A program made the translations under genes and the position numbers. The notes beneath the pieces were generated by a model that made no database searches, had not been told where the DNA came from, and saw only the letters and a program-made list of their open reading frames with translations. A stretch of DNA of 64,000 nucleotides from Verrucomicrobiota bacterium. Its GTDB lineage: Bacteria > Verrucomicrobiota > Verrucomicrobiia > CAIQCK01. Location of the stretch: positions 124,001 through 188,000 of the forward strand of contig JACRJX010000025.1 of assembly GCA_016235595.1 (NCBI GenBank), written 5' to 3'. This document shows positions 17,001 through 25,670 of this stretch, piece after piece. Numbering within the stretch: the first letter of the stretch is position 1; each line of letters starts with the position of its first letter.

Positions 17001-19517
17001 GGAATCCTCCTCCAAGAAGGCTACGTCCGGCTGACGGCGCTCAACTCCAGTTCTGTTGGCTCCGCGCCCACGGCGGGGAGCATCCTGATCCAAGGCACGA
17101 GTATTGATGGCGACAAGTCCATCAACATCACGGCTGGGAACGATCTCGGGGGCCGGATCAATTTCAATGCCAAGAACTCCATCACCATCATGGATGCAAT
17201 GCTGGGTGTGGAATCGTACCCATCGGAGTCGGAGTCGGAGTCGTGGGTGCGTTTGGGCTACTATAATGAGCTGACTGACGTGGGTCTGCCCACCGGCCGG
17301 ATCAGTTTGACGGACACGATCATCACCGGCAACGGATCCGGTGTCCAAGGCGCAAATGTGTCGTTGGAGGCTTACGAGCGGGTTGATCTGTTTGGCGGCA
17401 CCGAAATCCAAGCCAACAGCGACACCACGCCGGGCAACGTAACCATTCAAGTCTTTGGCACTGCCTCGACACCCGGCGTCATCGCGCTGAATGTTCTCAA
17501 CTCCACCGATCACATCAAAATCGAAGCCCAAAGCGAGTCCTCCGATATCAACGGCGGCGAAATCAGCCTCCTGGGATACTTGGACGGCGGGGACAACATC
17601 AACTTGCAGGCCAGCGGAGCAGCGGGCGGTGGCCAGATCAATCTCAGGTCCTTTGGTGGATACTATGCGCCCTCTTCGTGGGCAACCACATATCTGGGCT
17701 TGGCTGGAATCCATATTCAAGGCGCGCGACTCGATGCCAGTGCGCCGTCCGACACAGCCGTGCCCGCCGGTCAGATCACCCTCCAGGCCCCTTACGTCGG
17801 TCTCGACACTGCCTGGCTTAGTGCGGGCAGTTCTTTCTCTCACGGAAACGACACGGTGGGCCGGATTGAGGTTTCAGGCGTGAACCCCAACGGCACCCAT
17901 CTTGGCACCGAAGTCAACATTGCCAGTTCCAGGCTGACCGTCGGCGGGACGACGGTTGCGGACGGCGGTATCCTCATCACGGGCGACACCGTGGCGATCG
18001 ACCTAGCCAGCATGGCCGATCTCGACCCGGGCCCTGCACAGGTCCATATCCAAAGCCGCGAGAACACCGGCAACTGGTCCACCACCACGACCGACCCCAT
18101 CTACTGGACGCCGCTCTACTTCATCATCAACAGCTCGACCACGATAGACGCCAGCGGCGAATCAGTACCTACCATCGTTGGACCCGGGGGTTCACTCAAC
18201 GGAACTATAATTGACAATGTGGCCGTGTTTAATTTTGGCGCGCAGAACGTGCTCATGTGGCCCGGCAGCCCGGACACAATCGATAATAACGGGCTTTTCG
18301 CTGCTGAATTCGACACCACCGGCAGTTTTGAAGCGTTGAACATGCAGAACAGCGGTAGCGGCAGTGGCGGCCCCCAAACGGCTCGCGTGACCATTCGTGC
18401 TGCCGGCATCCAGATCATCAACTCCATATTTGCCATGGGCGACCCCCTCGCCGACAAGGGTCCCAGCCAGTTCTTCCTCTACTCCAGTACCGACGCGATT
18501 GCCATCTCACCCTACGATTCCGAAAACCCCACAGCCACTGCGTCCATTTTCGTCCCAAGGAGCGGCATGGTCGGCGGACAAGAGATGGGTGCGACGTTCC
18601 ATCTCGAGAGCGCTGGCGTCACGACGCTGTTCGGCGGCGATACCACCGAACGAACCACGGAGGTGCTCGTCGGCGCCGCGTATCAGGGCGGAACCGTTGA
18701 GATCGTCAGCACGGGTGATGGTTCAGGCCCTGGCGGTTCGGCAGAAGGCGTGCATATTCGCAACGCATCGATCGACGTCAGCCACGCGATCCTTAACACT
18801 GAGGGCGGCCACCAGAAGTCGTCCACAGCCGCTCAGGTTGGCGGCAATGTCACTGTGGACGGCAAGAAGCAAGTCACAATCCGGGACACGACCGACATCT
18901 ACGCTGATGGAACCACAGCCGGCTCCATCCAGGTAATTTCGGAAGGCACTGCCTCTACGGCGGGGCAAGTCGTCGTGAACAACGAAAGCTCAACGGGCTA
19001 CATTCGTTTGAGCGCGCAGGATTCGGCAACCGTGCTTGGGGCCCTGACCAGTGGCGGTGACATTAACATCGTCGGCGCTCCGCGCAGCAGCGGCAGCGAA
19101 AACGTCCAGATCACAGCCGGCGGACCGATGGGTGGCGGCAATATCACGATCACAGCCGTTCAAAACCTCAACATCATCAACGCGCAACTCAACGGCGGCA
19201 ACATCGCCCTGACCGCAAATAACGTCAACATCAACAGATCGCTCCTCTCCGCCGGCTCTGTGTCAGGACCTGCCGGCCGGATTTTTATCACAGGATATTC
19301 GAGTGCCAGTGTCTTGAACTCCATCCTGCAAATCCTCGGCACGACCGCCGGAAGCGGCAGCGGCATCTACATCTCGTCTCCCACGGTGAACCTGGCTGGC
19401 ACCGCGCTGAAACCCGGCCCGACCGGCTCGGCACAAATCTATGCCAACACGCTGGTCAACCCACCGGCCAGTGGCAGTTACGTCCTGAATCCGTATACCG
19501 GCAGCGGCGCCCCCTAG
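14070..19517 (+). CDS. Giant FecR-domain plus beta-solenoid surface protein
   Basis: The ATG at 14070 follows GGAGGAAC, giving 1815 residues. A signal peptide (to about residue 30, STIHA) precedes a FecR domain very similar to that of the upstream gene, then a Pro-rich linker (PDKPPTPPTPTT). The remaining roughly 1550 residues are low-complexity Gly/Ser/Thr/Asn/Ile-rich strands, typical of right-handed beta-helices in filamentous adhesins. At least four related modules can be picked out by the recurring core APG(T)-x-GTAS-x-G-I-x-L at about residues 521, 771, 1110 and 1610, and the segment after the linker reappears near residue 1345. No LPXTG, PEP-CTERM or autotransporter barrel is present. 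Likely exported to the surface; function unknown. Confidence 0.75.
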   Translation: MNTLFSQGKLGKCAIIVAVIAMWSFCGSTIHAKPLGNATVTLVNNDVRYKPGAGDERAAKPKDVVKGADTVRTGQKSQAELEFEDRTITRLGSNSTFTFDPDKREFQLKKGLLLFDMPKGAGGGKIITPAGTAAIEGTAGIVSYRSAPKIICLAGVINVLNPNGQLLAQVMPGQLFIVGVTKYPVNFMLNGIKTGKLMKGGLPNNTKEFDNSNSDQLQQIQSGQLQATPFVMMGGDTDIFIAPPTTTDSQYPQTPEIDPDKPPTPPTPTTFAITSDTTINAGTGVISGTGTLQGTVQGGKATFDFGSMNVTVTGSPSGVPAADGMFNADFNTQGTVSFNNLVEGSNIGGPTCNGVNLTFNAASINVANSNFEIGGDGDSGPSSMSFFASGTQNGNVIVDPSTLRVRSGVADGSSYTAGLIHLESANGYVAFVGDGYDPINDPDDLLRSHAQATINIGEGVYNGGTVEFVSNGTHSYDMVSIHDATIDVAAKDSNGYLTSGNGGSVLLNGKMLVLVEETVDIDATGATPGTVRLQSSGTASQVGSIQLMIGDPTGHITIDAQPAGEYALYAGTLYGDGGSSANFININGWDNDGTKNILFNSTGPLGGGNIILSTTGDISVNNAVFDISSTSYDGGSLTMGYYSGGLYPAASLTVSSTEVDASGATTGTGGTVQFAANNVSVTGSGWTGGRTLIQAGGANGGIVSLYSTGEESGDMVYLHNVGIDAASYDAQVVVPSDNTENIQFQSEHPESQGGQVNIQGTSLVRMEGTTMIQASGPVPGTISVTAAGTSSDPGYISLDAGSGFIGLLASTFRVEDNASLSTMLGEIGIEGNTLAGGTTKTIQFSAPGGAILFSAQNRISIHGANLDVSGSGSQDGGFMMFGYTSAGGYDISELTHEIKVRNSTLLANATTGAGGGITMLADADSPDFLTDQGIHFGPNADVQANGGGGAGTITLAVEGGTTRAAAIGFNTERHSDAGILLQEGYVRLTALNSSSVGSAPTAGSILIQGTSIDGDKSINITAGNDLGGRINFNAKNSITIMDAMLGVESYPSESESESWVRLGYYNELTDVGLPTGRISLTDTIITGNGSGVQGANVSLEAYERVDLFGGTEIQANSDTTPGNVTIQVFGTASTPGVIALNVLNSTDHIKIEAQSESSDINGGEISLLGYLDGGDNINLQASGAAGGGQINLRSFGGYYAPSSWATTYLGLAGIHIQGARLDASAPSDTAVPAGQITLQAPYVGLDTAWLSAGSSFSHGNDTVGRIEVSGVNPNGTHLGTEVNIASSRLTVGGTTVADGGILITGDTVAIDLASMADLDPGPAQVHIQSRENTGNWSTTTTDPIYWTPLYFIINSSTTIDASGESVPTIVGPGGSLNGTIIDNVAVFNFGAQNVLMWPGSPDTIDNNGLFAAEFDTTGSFEALNMQNSGSGSGGPQTARVTIRAAGIQIINSIFAMGDPLADKGPSQFFLYSSTDAIAISPYDSENPTATASIFVPRSGMVGGQEMGATFHLESAGVTTLFGGDTTERTTEVLVGAAYQGGTVEIVSTGDGSGPGGSAEGVHIRNASIDVSHAILNTEGGHQKSSTAAQVGGNVTVDGKKQVTIRDTTDIYADGTTAGSIQVISEGTASTAGQVVVNNESSTGYIRLSAQDSATVLGALTSGGDINIVGAPRSSGSENVQITAGGPMGGGNITITAVQNLNIINAQLNGGNIALTANNVNINRSLLSAGSVSGPAGRIFITGYSSASVLNSILQILGTTAGSGSGIYISSPTVNLAGTALKPGPTGSAQIYANTLVNPPASGSYVLNPYTGSGAP

Positions 19518-19613
19518 CCCTCTCCCGAAGGGCTCTCGCATCTTGATATTAAAAGCCTCTTGTCCGGCAAGGCTGTCTTGTGTAGTCTCCTCGCCCATGC
19601 AGGAGGTTGTGAT

Positions 19614-20576
19614 TTGAAAGCCATCTCGTCTGTTAGACGCCAAACGACAATGTGGGTGAGGATCGCGAGCCGGCTGACAACCGGCGCGCTCGGTTTTGGT
19701 GTCGCGGCGGTTTTGATCTTGCTGCCGCCATCCGCCAAGGCACAGGAAGCGCAGCGCCGCCAATACGAGAGTATTCCGCTTCCGCCGGTCACTCCTCTTA
19801 CGCCCCAGTCCTCGTTGCCAGCGGCTGAAGACGAGGAAATCGGCAAACAGTTTCTGCTCAAGCGCCGCATGGCCATCCCTCAGTTCTCCATCTCCGGCGA
19901 CGCGCAGTATTTTTACAACTCCAATCCCCGGTTGCTCGACGGGGACGTCAGCGATGACTTTCTGTTTGTCGGCTCTTCGACGGTTGCATGGAACCCGACC
20001 TGGATCAAAGGCGCCACCGCCTCGGTGTTCGCCCGGCAGCAGTTCTTTCGCTACAACACCGATTGCGACCTGGACTTCAATTCAACCGCGTTCGGGATGG
20101 CCGTCGCCACCTCTGTGAGGGATTGGTTCAACGTCAACTATGGCTACACCGCCACACGGTTGGAAAGCCGTCCCACGGGCCAGTCGTTCTACGATGAAGG
20201 CGACGTCTCGGTGATGCTCAGCCGGACTGAAAAGTTCGCCCAGCGTTTTGCGCTGCCCTACGGGTACACGATGGATTACTTTCACACATCCCCTGGCACC
20301 TACAACCGTGTTACGCACGGCATCTTTGCCGGCCTGAACTACGTCATCACGCCCAAACTCCTCGGTCAGTTCTTCTACCGATTCCAATATGAGGATTACA
20401 TCGATGTCACCCGCGAAGATCGGGCGCACATCCTTTCGATCTCGCTAAGCTACTTCATCACCGACTGGGCCAGCGTTCGCACGTTCGCAAGCTGGACCAC
20501 CAACAAGTCCACCATCGACCGGAACTACGACGCCCTCAACAGCGGTCTCGGCGCGAGCCTCGTGTGGAAGTTCTAG
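19614..20576 (+). CDS. Outer-membrane beta-barrel protein
   Basis: About 320 residues: a long signal peptide ending near PSAKAQ, a roughly 50-residue polar segment, then alternating aromatic/polar strands (ISGDAQYFYNSNPRLLDG onwards) and a C-terminal WKF. A terminal Phe after an amphipathic strand is the usual BAM recognition end of outer-membrane proteins. It vaguely resembles the BBP2-type barrels. I prefer the TTG start at 19614 because AGGAGG lies at 19601-19606, seven bases upstream; the ATG at 19650 has no ribosome site. It follows the solenoid gene by 96 bases and may be its membrane partner. It has no visible POTRA domain. Confidence 0.7.
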   Translation: MKAISSVRRQTTMWVRIASRLTTGALGFGVAAVLILLPPSAKAQEAQRRQYESIPLPPVTPLTPQSSLPAAEDEEIGKQFLLKRRMAIPQFSISGDAQYFYNSNPRLLDGDVSDDFLFVGSSTVAWNPTWIKGATASVFARQQFFRYNTDCDLDFNSTAFGMAVATSVRDWFNVNYGYTATRLESRPTGQSFYDEGDVSVMLSRTEKFAQRFALPYGYTMDYFHTSPGTYNRVTHGIFAGLNYVITPKLLGQFFYRFQYEDYIDVTREDRAHILSISLSYFITDWASVRTFASWTTNKSTIDRNYDALNSGLGASLVWKF

Positions 20577-20836
20577 TCCGGAACTCGCGCGGTTCGTCCT
20601 TCCAGCCATCGGCACCAAGACTGGCATTCTCCGCGAACCGTCAGCAATCGTTCCTTCTCCGCCACAACCATCCCACGGTTGCAGGCGCGTCCATACCATG
20701 CCACCGTATAGGTGTATCCGTGGCCTTGGGCCATCAGAATTTGATTCGCCTTGAAATCAACAGAATTGAGTTACAGTTGTCTCGACCGTCGCCTGGCGGC
20801 AACGGTTGATCTCATCGTCAGAAACCGCGAGCGCTT
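20577..20836. other. Non-coding gap of 260 bases
   Basis: I see no gene here. A TTGAAA at 20751-20756 and TACAGT at 20772-20777 are separated by 15 bases, which is short for a promoter. No clear terminator follows the barrel gene. Confidence 0.4.
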
Positions 20837-21556
20837 ATGATTCGCTACTCGTTTGCCTTTGCCGACGGCAGCCGTGCCGACTTCTGCGTGGATGAAAAAG
20901 CCCCCGTCGTTCCCGCCCCATGCGGCTCGGAAGAGCTGCCCGCGTGGATGGATCTCGACAAATTCCGTTGTCCGCACTGCCCGTTGACACGCTCCAAGCT
21001 CATGGCCTGCCCGGCCTTCGAGGCCATTCTCCTGACGATCACGTCCTTTGGCCATCGCATCTCCTGCGATCCGTGTGATTTGACGGTGGAGCAAAACAGC
21101 GTGACACACAAGGCGCATACCTCCATCCAGAACGCCGCGCGCTCCCTCATCGGCCTGCAATTGGCCCTATCGGCCTGCCCCACCATGCGCAGGCTGCGAC
21201 CGCTGGCACTCTTTCACCGGCCACTGGCGAACACAGACGAAACCATCTTTCGCGTTTTCGGGATGCACATGCTGAAACAATACTTCCGCCATTCCAAAGG
21301 GGAGCCAGCCGACTGGAATCTGACAGAGCTGCAGGCGCTCTACAGGGACATCCACAACGTAAACCGCCAGCTGGCCAGGCGCATACGGGCAGCCTCGCAC
21401 AAGGATGCCGCCGTCAACAGCCTGGTGATCCTTGACGCCTTCGCCCACGAGGTGGAATACAACATCGAAACCAAGCTGGGGCAACTTGCGCCCTATTTCG
21501 CATCCTCGGAAGCGCCGAGGAAAGCCGAGGCCCACCCCTCTCACCACCGGTCGTAG
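20837..21556 (+). CDS. Conserved protein of unknown function with FRCPHCPL motif
   Basis: The 239-residue protein has no signal peptide. It begins MIRYSFAFADGS, has a Cys pair in FRCPHCPL near residues 54-57, further Cys around 66, 84 and 87, and a helical C-terminal half (ETIFRVFGMHMLKQYF, DIHNVNRQLARRIR). The pattern recalls the family called DUF6901, but I am recalling this without a search. The cysteines may bind metal. Its last 16 bases overlap the end of the convergent glycosyltransferase gene. No good ribosome site precedes the ATG. Confidence 0.65.
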   Translation: MIRYSFAFADGSRADFCVDEKAPVVPAPCGSEELPAWMDLDKFRCPHCPLTRSKLMACPAFEAILLTITSFGHRISCDPCDLTVEQNSVTHKAHTSIQNAARSLIGLQLALSACPTMRRLRPLALFHRPLANTDETIFRVFGMHMLKQYFRHSKGEPADWNLTELQALYRDIHNVNRQLARRIRAASHKDAAVNSLVILDAFAHEVEYNIETKLGQLAPYFASSEAPRKAEAHPSHHRS

Positions 21557-22935
21557 TCCGGCTCGTAGATCTCCGTCGAGGTCTTCAAGGGCGACTGCGC
21601 GCGTGTCAGGTGAAATGCGCAGGCGCTGGCAAAGATGCACATCTGCGGGTAAACCGGCACCACGACCCGCGGATCCACATACGCCGCGCAGAAACAACTC
21701 AGCGACCCGGCCACCGTGCAGCCGATCATCGCAAACATTAACGGCGCCGCGTCACGCCAATGACGCCGGATCACCCACAGCCCGCCAAAACCAAACGCCA
21801 CGATGGCAAGGTTGATCAACTGCGCGTAACGCACCACCCGCGCCGGCGCCTTCACAAACCACTGGCCCATCGGTTCTGCCCACAACATCACCATCCGGAA
21901 CAACGGCAATGCAACGTAATGGCGCAACCAATGCCGGCTGATCTTTTCATCCGCCAGTTTCTTAAACCCCGCATCAACCTCCGGCGTCAGTTTCATCTGA
22001 GCATACACCGGCAGGAACAGCTTCCTGACCGCTTCGCGTTCCTCGTTCGAATCGAACGCGTGATCGGGGAACTTCTCCACCGACGGCAACTGATCAGGCT
22101 TGAAAGCGGTGCCCTGCCCCACAACCGCTGCAATCAACGGCCGGTTATAGGCGTGCGAATCCGTCCATGTGGAAAGCCAGCGATGATAACCCGGCGCGGC
22201 CTGATCCAGCGCCGTGGCACGACTCGCTCCCAGCACCTGGAATTGGTGCAATGACACTGCGTTCCGCGTCACCCACGGCAGGAACAGCAGCAGCGCGCAT
22301 CCCCCCGCCAGCGCAGCGCGCTTGGGGGTGAAGAAGCGCTTGCCCTCCGGTGTCAGGAAGAATGCCGGCAATAAAAACACCGGCAACGCGATCAATGCAG
22401 GCCTCGTCAGTGCCGCCGCCGCGCAACTGATTCCCAATCCGATGAACCAGATGTTGCGATTGTCACGACATGCCTTCAGCGCGCAGAAAACCGCCAGCGT
22501 CGTCCACAGTGTCGCCAGTGTCTCCGGCAACACGTAGCCTGTAAACGCCACCAGTGGCGTCGCGATCAGAGCTGTCCCATAGCTCCAGTAACCCACCAGC
22601 CGGTCACGGAACAACTCCCTCGCCGTGCGATACACCAGCCAACAGGTAATCAAATCCAGCACCGACTGCACAATCTGCACCGCCCGATAACTGCCGCATC
22701 CGGCCCATTTGTAAACGGACGCCAGAAACAACGGATAGTGGGGTGTGCGCCGCGCGTCGGCAACCGGGTTGGCTGTTGCGTCATCGCTGAAAACGCCGTG
22801 CTGAACGAGGTTCACTGCGTACTGGTTGAATTGCGCACTGTCGTCCGCCTTCATGGCGTCCACCCACTGCGGCACCAGCCAGAGCCGCAGCCCCAACCCG
22901 ATGATCGCTAACACTATAAAATTGATCTGCTTCAT
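21541..22935 (-). CDS. GT-C family membrane glycosyltransferase (ArnT/PMT-like)
   Basis: A 464-residue multi-spanning protein with about ten hydrophobic helices. After the first helix comes a periplasmic loop with MKADDSAQF, fitting the acidic catalytic loop of lipid-linked-sugar-using GT-C enzymes, followed by RTPHYPLFLASVY. These enzymes move a sugar from a polyprenyl phosphate to a glycan, lipid or protein on the outer face of the inner membrane. The acceptor is unknown. It is transcribed towards the neighbouring unknown gene and overlaps it by 16 bases. Confidence 0.75.
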   Translation of the reverse strand: MKQINFIVLAIIGLGLRLWLVPQWVDAMKADDSAQFNQYAVNLVQHGVFSDDATANPVADARRTPHYPLFLASVYKWAGCGSYRAVQIVQSVLDLITCWLVYRTARELFRDRLVGYWSYGTALIATPLVAFTGYVLPETLATLWTTLAVFCALKACRDNRNIWFIGLGISCAAAALTRPALIALPVFLLPAFFLTPEGKRFFTPKRAALAGGCALLLFLPWVTRNAVSLHQFQVLGASRATALDQAAPGYHRWLSTWTDSHAYNRPLIAAVVGQGTAFKPDQLPSVEKFPDHAFDSNEEREAVRKLFLPVYAQMKLTPEVDAGFKKLADEKISRHWLRHYVALPLFRMVMLWAEPMGQWFVKAPARVVRYAQLINLAIVAFGFGGLWVIRRHWRDAAPLMFAMIGCTVAGSLSCFCAAYVDPRVVVPVYPQMCIFASACAFHLTRAQSPLKTSTEIYEPDYDRW

Positions 22936-22983
22936 TTCAGACTCGTTGCACGGTCATTTTCCACAGCTCCATACAAAACAGAA

Positions 22984-23015
22984 CCCGCCACCGATGTCAA
23001 TGCAACGGTGGCGGG
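22984..23015 (-). terminator. Intrinsic terminator after the sugar transporter
   Basis: A perfect 10-bp stem, CCCGCCACCG / CGGTGGCGGG, with a 12-base loop. On the minus strand it is followed by TTCTGTTTTG. It lies 38 bases after the transporter stop and closes the minus-strand cluster. It is the clearest terminator in the window. Confidence 0.85.
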
Positions 23016-23053
23016 CTGTCTCAAAACCATGCCGCCGACGGCCGAAGCCTGGG

Positions 23054-24460
23054 TTAGGCGATCTTCTTCGGATCAAGCTTCATCTGCTCCAACCGCGGCA
23101 ACAACAAGTGAATGATGACCAGCGCCAGCAGATACGCCACCGCCGCCATCGCAAACGGGATGAAATAGTTGTTGTTCGTGCGTTCGAGCACATAGCCGAC
23201 GATCTTGGCAATGAGCATCCCGCCCACCGCTCCCGCCATGCCGCCAAAGCCAGTCACCGAACTGACTGCCGCTTTGGGCACCGTATCAGAAACCAGTGTG
23301 AAGATGTTCGCCGACCAACCCGCATGTGCCGACGCCGCCAGACCGATCAGGAACACCGCCAACCACAAATTCGACACCTGCGACGCCGCCAGAATCGGCA
23401 CCACGCTTAGCGCGCAAACCAGCATCGCCGTCTTGCGGCTCGCGTTCACCGTCCAGCCGCTGCGAATCAGTTTCGACGAGAGCCAGCCGCCGCCCACGCT
23501 GCCGAAGCACGTCATCGTGTAAATGACCACCAATGGCAACCCGAACTGTTTGATGCTCAAGTGATACTGCTTGTCCAGGAAATCCGGCACCCAGAACAGA
23601 TACAGCCACCAGAACGGGTCGGTCATGAACTTGCCAATCGCAAACGCCCACGTCTGCCGGTAGCCAAGCAACTTGATCCACGGAATCTTCTCCGCCGGAG
23701 GATCCTGCGGATCGCTGCGGATATACTCCAACTCCCGTTTCGACAGGTTGGGATGCCGGTCAAGGTCATCGTCATACTCCCACCACCACACCACCAGCCA
23801 CAAGAACCCGATCGCGCCCGTGACGTAAAACGCCCAACTCCAACCCCAGTGCACCGTCATCCACGGCACCACCACCGGCGTCAGCAACGCGCCGATGTTC
23901 GTGCCCGAATTGAAAATACCCGTCGCCAGGGCGCGTTCCTTTTTCGGAAACCACTCGCTCACGGCCTTGATGCACGCCGGGAAGTTGCCAGCCTCCGCAA
24001 TGCCCAGCGCAAATCGCGCCGACGCGAACGCCACGATGGTCATGGGCAACAGGAAGGTCGTCGCCGTGCCTGTCCCGTACAGGAAGAAAATCAGGATGGA
24101 CTGCCCCCAGGAGTCCTTGCTCAAAGTGAGCATCCAGTCGTGCGGGATGTAAACCACCAACCCATGCGCGATGGCAGCGATACTCCAGAAGAACACGGCC
24201 AGCGCAAAACCGATCTTCACGCCGATGCGATCCACAAACCGGCCCATGAGCACCAATCCGATTGCGTAAGCCAGCTGGAAGCAAACGACGATGTTGCTGT
24301 AGTCTATCTGGTTCCACCCCATCTCCTTTTCGAGAACCGGCTTCAGCACGCTGATCACCTGGCGATCCACATAGTTCACCGTGGTCGCGATGAACAACAG
24401 GCCGCACACCACCCACCGATACCAGCCCACACTCAAAGCTCCTTGTTGAGCACTCGCCAT
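23054..24460 (-). CDS. MFS sugar-acid transporter, ExuT/anion:cation symporter type
   Basis: A 468-residue inner-membrane carrier with about 12 helices. It resembles the hexuronate/glucarate branch: NYVDRQVISVLKPVLEKEMGW in the first helix region, RFVDRIGVKIG in the first cytoplasmic loop, and GIAEAGNFPACIKAVSEWFP with KERALATGIFNSG in the signature region. Such proteins import hexuronates or sugar acids with a cation. A GGAGAAC ribosome site precedes the ATG. It is the last gene before the terminator and follows a URO-D-like gene and a GH95 fucosidase, so it probably imports a product of the same glycan. Confidence 0.85.
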   Translation of the reverse strand: MASAQQGALSVGWYRWVVCGLLFIATTVNYVDRQVISVLKPVLEKEMGWNQIDYSNIVVCFQLAYAIGLVLMGRFVDRIGVKIGFALAVFFWSIAAIAHGLVVYIPHDWMLTLSKDSWGQSILIFFLYGTGTATTFLLPMTIVAFASARFALGIAEAGNFPACIKAVSEWFPKKERALATGIFNSGTNIGALLTPVVVPWMTVHWGWSWAFYVTGAIGFLWLVVWWWEYDDDLDRHPNLSKRELEYIRSDPQDPPAEKIPWIKLLGYRQTWAFAIGKFMTDPFWWLYLFWVPDFLDKQYHLSIKQFGLPLVVIYTMTCFGSVGGGWLSSKLIRSGWTVNASRKTAMLVCALSVVPILAASQVSNLWLAVFLIGLAASAHAGWSANIFTLVSDTVPKAAVSSVTGFGGMAGAVGGMLIAKIVGYVLERTNNNYFIPFAMAAVAYLLALVIIHLLLPRLEQMKLDPKKIA

Positions 24461-24590
24461 AATCGTTCTCCTTATCTGTTCAATCGTGTGACGGCCGCCG
24501 GCCGCACCGCATCCTCGTCAGGATTTGCACACAGGCGTAACATGCCGCAGCCACCGGCGTCAACGAAGCTCTCACAGTCGCAGCCACCGT

Positions 24591-25625
24591 TTACACCACG
24601 CCAGCCGCGGCTTCGATGAACGCCTCAATGTTCTCAGTCGGCGTCTTCGGCGACATGCCGCCGCCGACGGACAAAATCAGCCCGCGCTTGTCCGCGAGCG
24701 GCTCCAGCATCGCCCGCACGCCCTTGCGCACATCGTCCGGCGTGCCGAGCGCCATCACGTCGCGCGGCGGCAGGTTGCCGAGCAACGTGACGCTCTCACC
24801 ACAGAGTCTCCGCATCTCGGCGAGGCTGTGGTTGAAGCTGAAGTTGAAAATGTTGATCCCAATCTCCGCCAGGAATGGCGCGCAAATCAGCCCGTGCGCG
24901 TCGTTGTGGAAGAAACGCACTTTCGCATCCACCGCGCCGAACGCGCGTTTCAGATATGGCATCGCGAACTCCTGAAAATCGTCTTTGCCGAGAAACCCAA
25001 CCAAGTCGTCCAGCAGGAAGACGCCCTCGATGGTTGGGACTTTCTCCTTCTGCAACCGCAGCCAGTCGCACAGGAAATCTGTGATCGTATTGAGCATTGC
25101 GTGCGATTCCTGCGGCGATTCCTTCAGCGCCATCATGAACTCCGTCGCGCCCATCAAGAACGACGCAATGTTCAACGGCCCACGCGCCACGGCAAACCGA
25201 ACCGCATGCCCCTCTGTCTCGATAGCCTCGCGCGTATGCTCCAGCCGCTTCAACATGAACGGCAACAATCCGTCTTCGAGCACGTTTGGCTTCTTCAGCG
25301 CCGCCATTTGCGCGGGCGTCTCAATAATTTTTTCCGCGAACGGCAACTCGTGATCGTGCCAGATGCACTTCGCGCCAAACGCCGACGGCTCCGTGCACAT
25401 ACCGAATTCCGACCAGAACCCCGGCAGGAACCAGACGTTTGGAAATCGCCGCATCGCCTTCAGGTTCAGTTCCATCCACAGTGAGTCCGACGTGTAGTAA
25501 TCCGTGATGGAATGGCCCGCCCAGCCCGGCAACCACGGGCTATCTATGATGAATCCCACCGGCAACGGCTGCACCTGTTCGCCTGCGACAACACGCAGCA
25601 ACTGTTTCCACTGTTGGTCGTTCAT
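24591..25625 (-). CDS. Uroporphyrinogen-decarboxylase-family protein (not HemE)
   Basis: The 344-residue protein has the URO-D/MtaA-like TIM-barrel pattern, with FHNDAHGLICAPFLAEIGINIFN and LLGNLPPRDVMALGTPDDV near the end, and LSVGGGMSPKTPTENIEAF at the C-terminus. It lacks the HemE N-terminal signature for substrate carboxylates. Members like it are common in carbohydrate clusters of this phylum, with unknown activity; corrinoid methyltransferases are the characterised relatives. The gene lies between GH95 (45 bases upstream) and the sugar transporter. Confidence 0.8.
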   Translation of the reverse strand: MNDQQWKQLLRVVAGEQVQPLPVGFIIDSPWLPGWAGHSITDYYTSDSLWMELNLKAMRRFPNVWFLPGFWSEFGMCTEPSAFGAKCIWHDHELPFAEKIIETPAQMAALKKPNVLEDGLLPFMLKRLEHTREAIETEGHAVRFAVARGPLNIASFLMGATEFMMALKESPQESHAMLNTITDFLCDWLRLQKEKVPTIEGVFLLDDLVGFLGKDDFQEFAMPYLKRAFGAVDAKVRFFHNDAHGLICAPFLAEIGINIFNFSFNHSLAEMRRLCGESVTLLGNLPPRDVMALGTPDDVRKGVRAMLEPLADKRGLILSVGGGMSPKTPTENIEAFIEAAAGVV

Positions 25626-25670
25626 GGTTGGCCGCCAAGACTACCGACGTCCCGCGCCAAGACAACGCTA

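Noticed and set aside
13013..19517. Iron-siderophore signalling system suggested by the FecR domains
   Set aside because: No ECF sigma factor, TonB-dependent receptor or inner-membrane FecR segment is present nearby.
14070..20576. Classical two-partner secretion system
   Set aside because: The solenoid lacks a recognisable TPS domain and the barrel is too small and has no visible POTRA domains.
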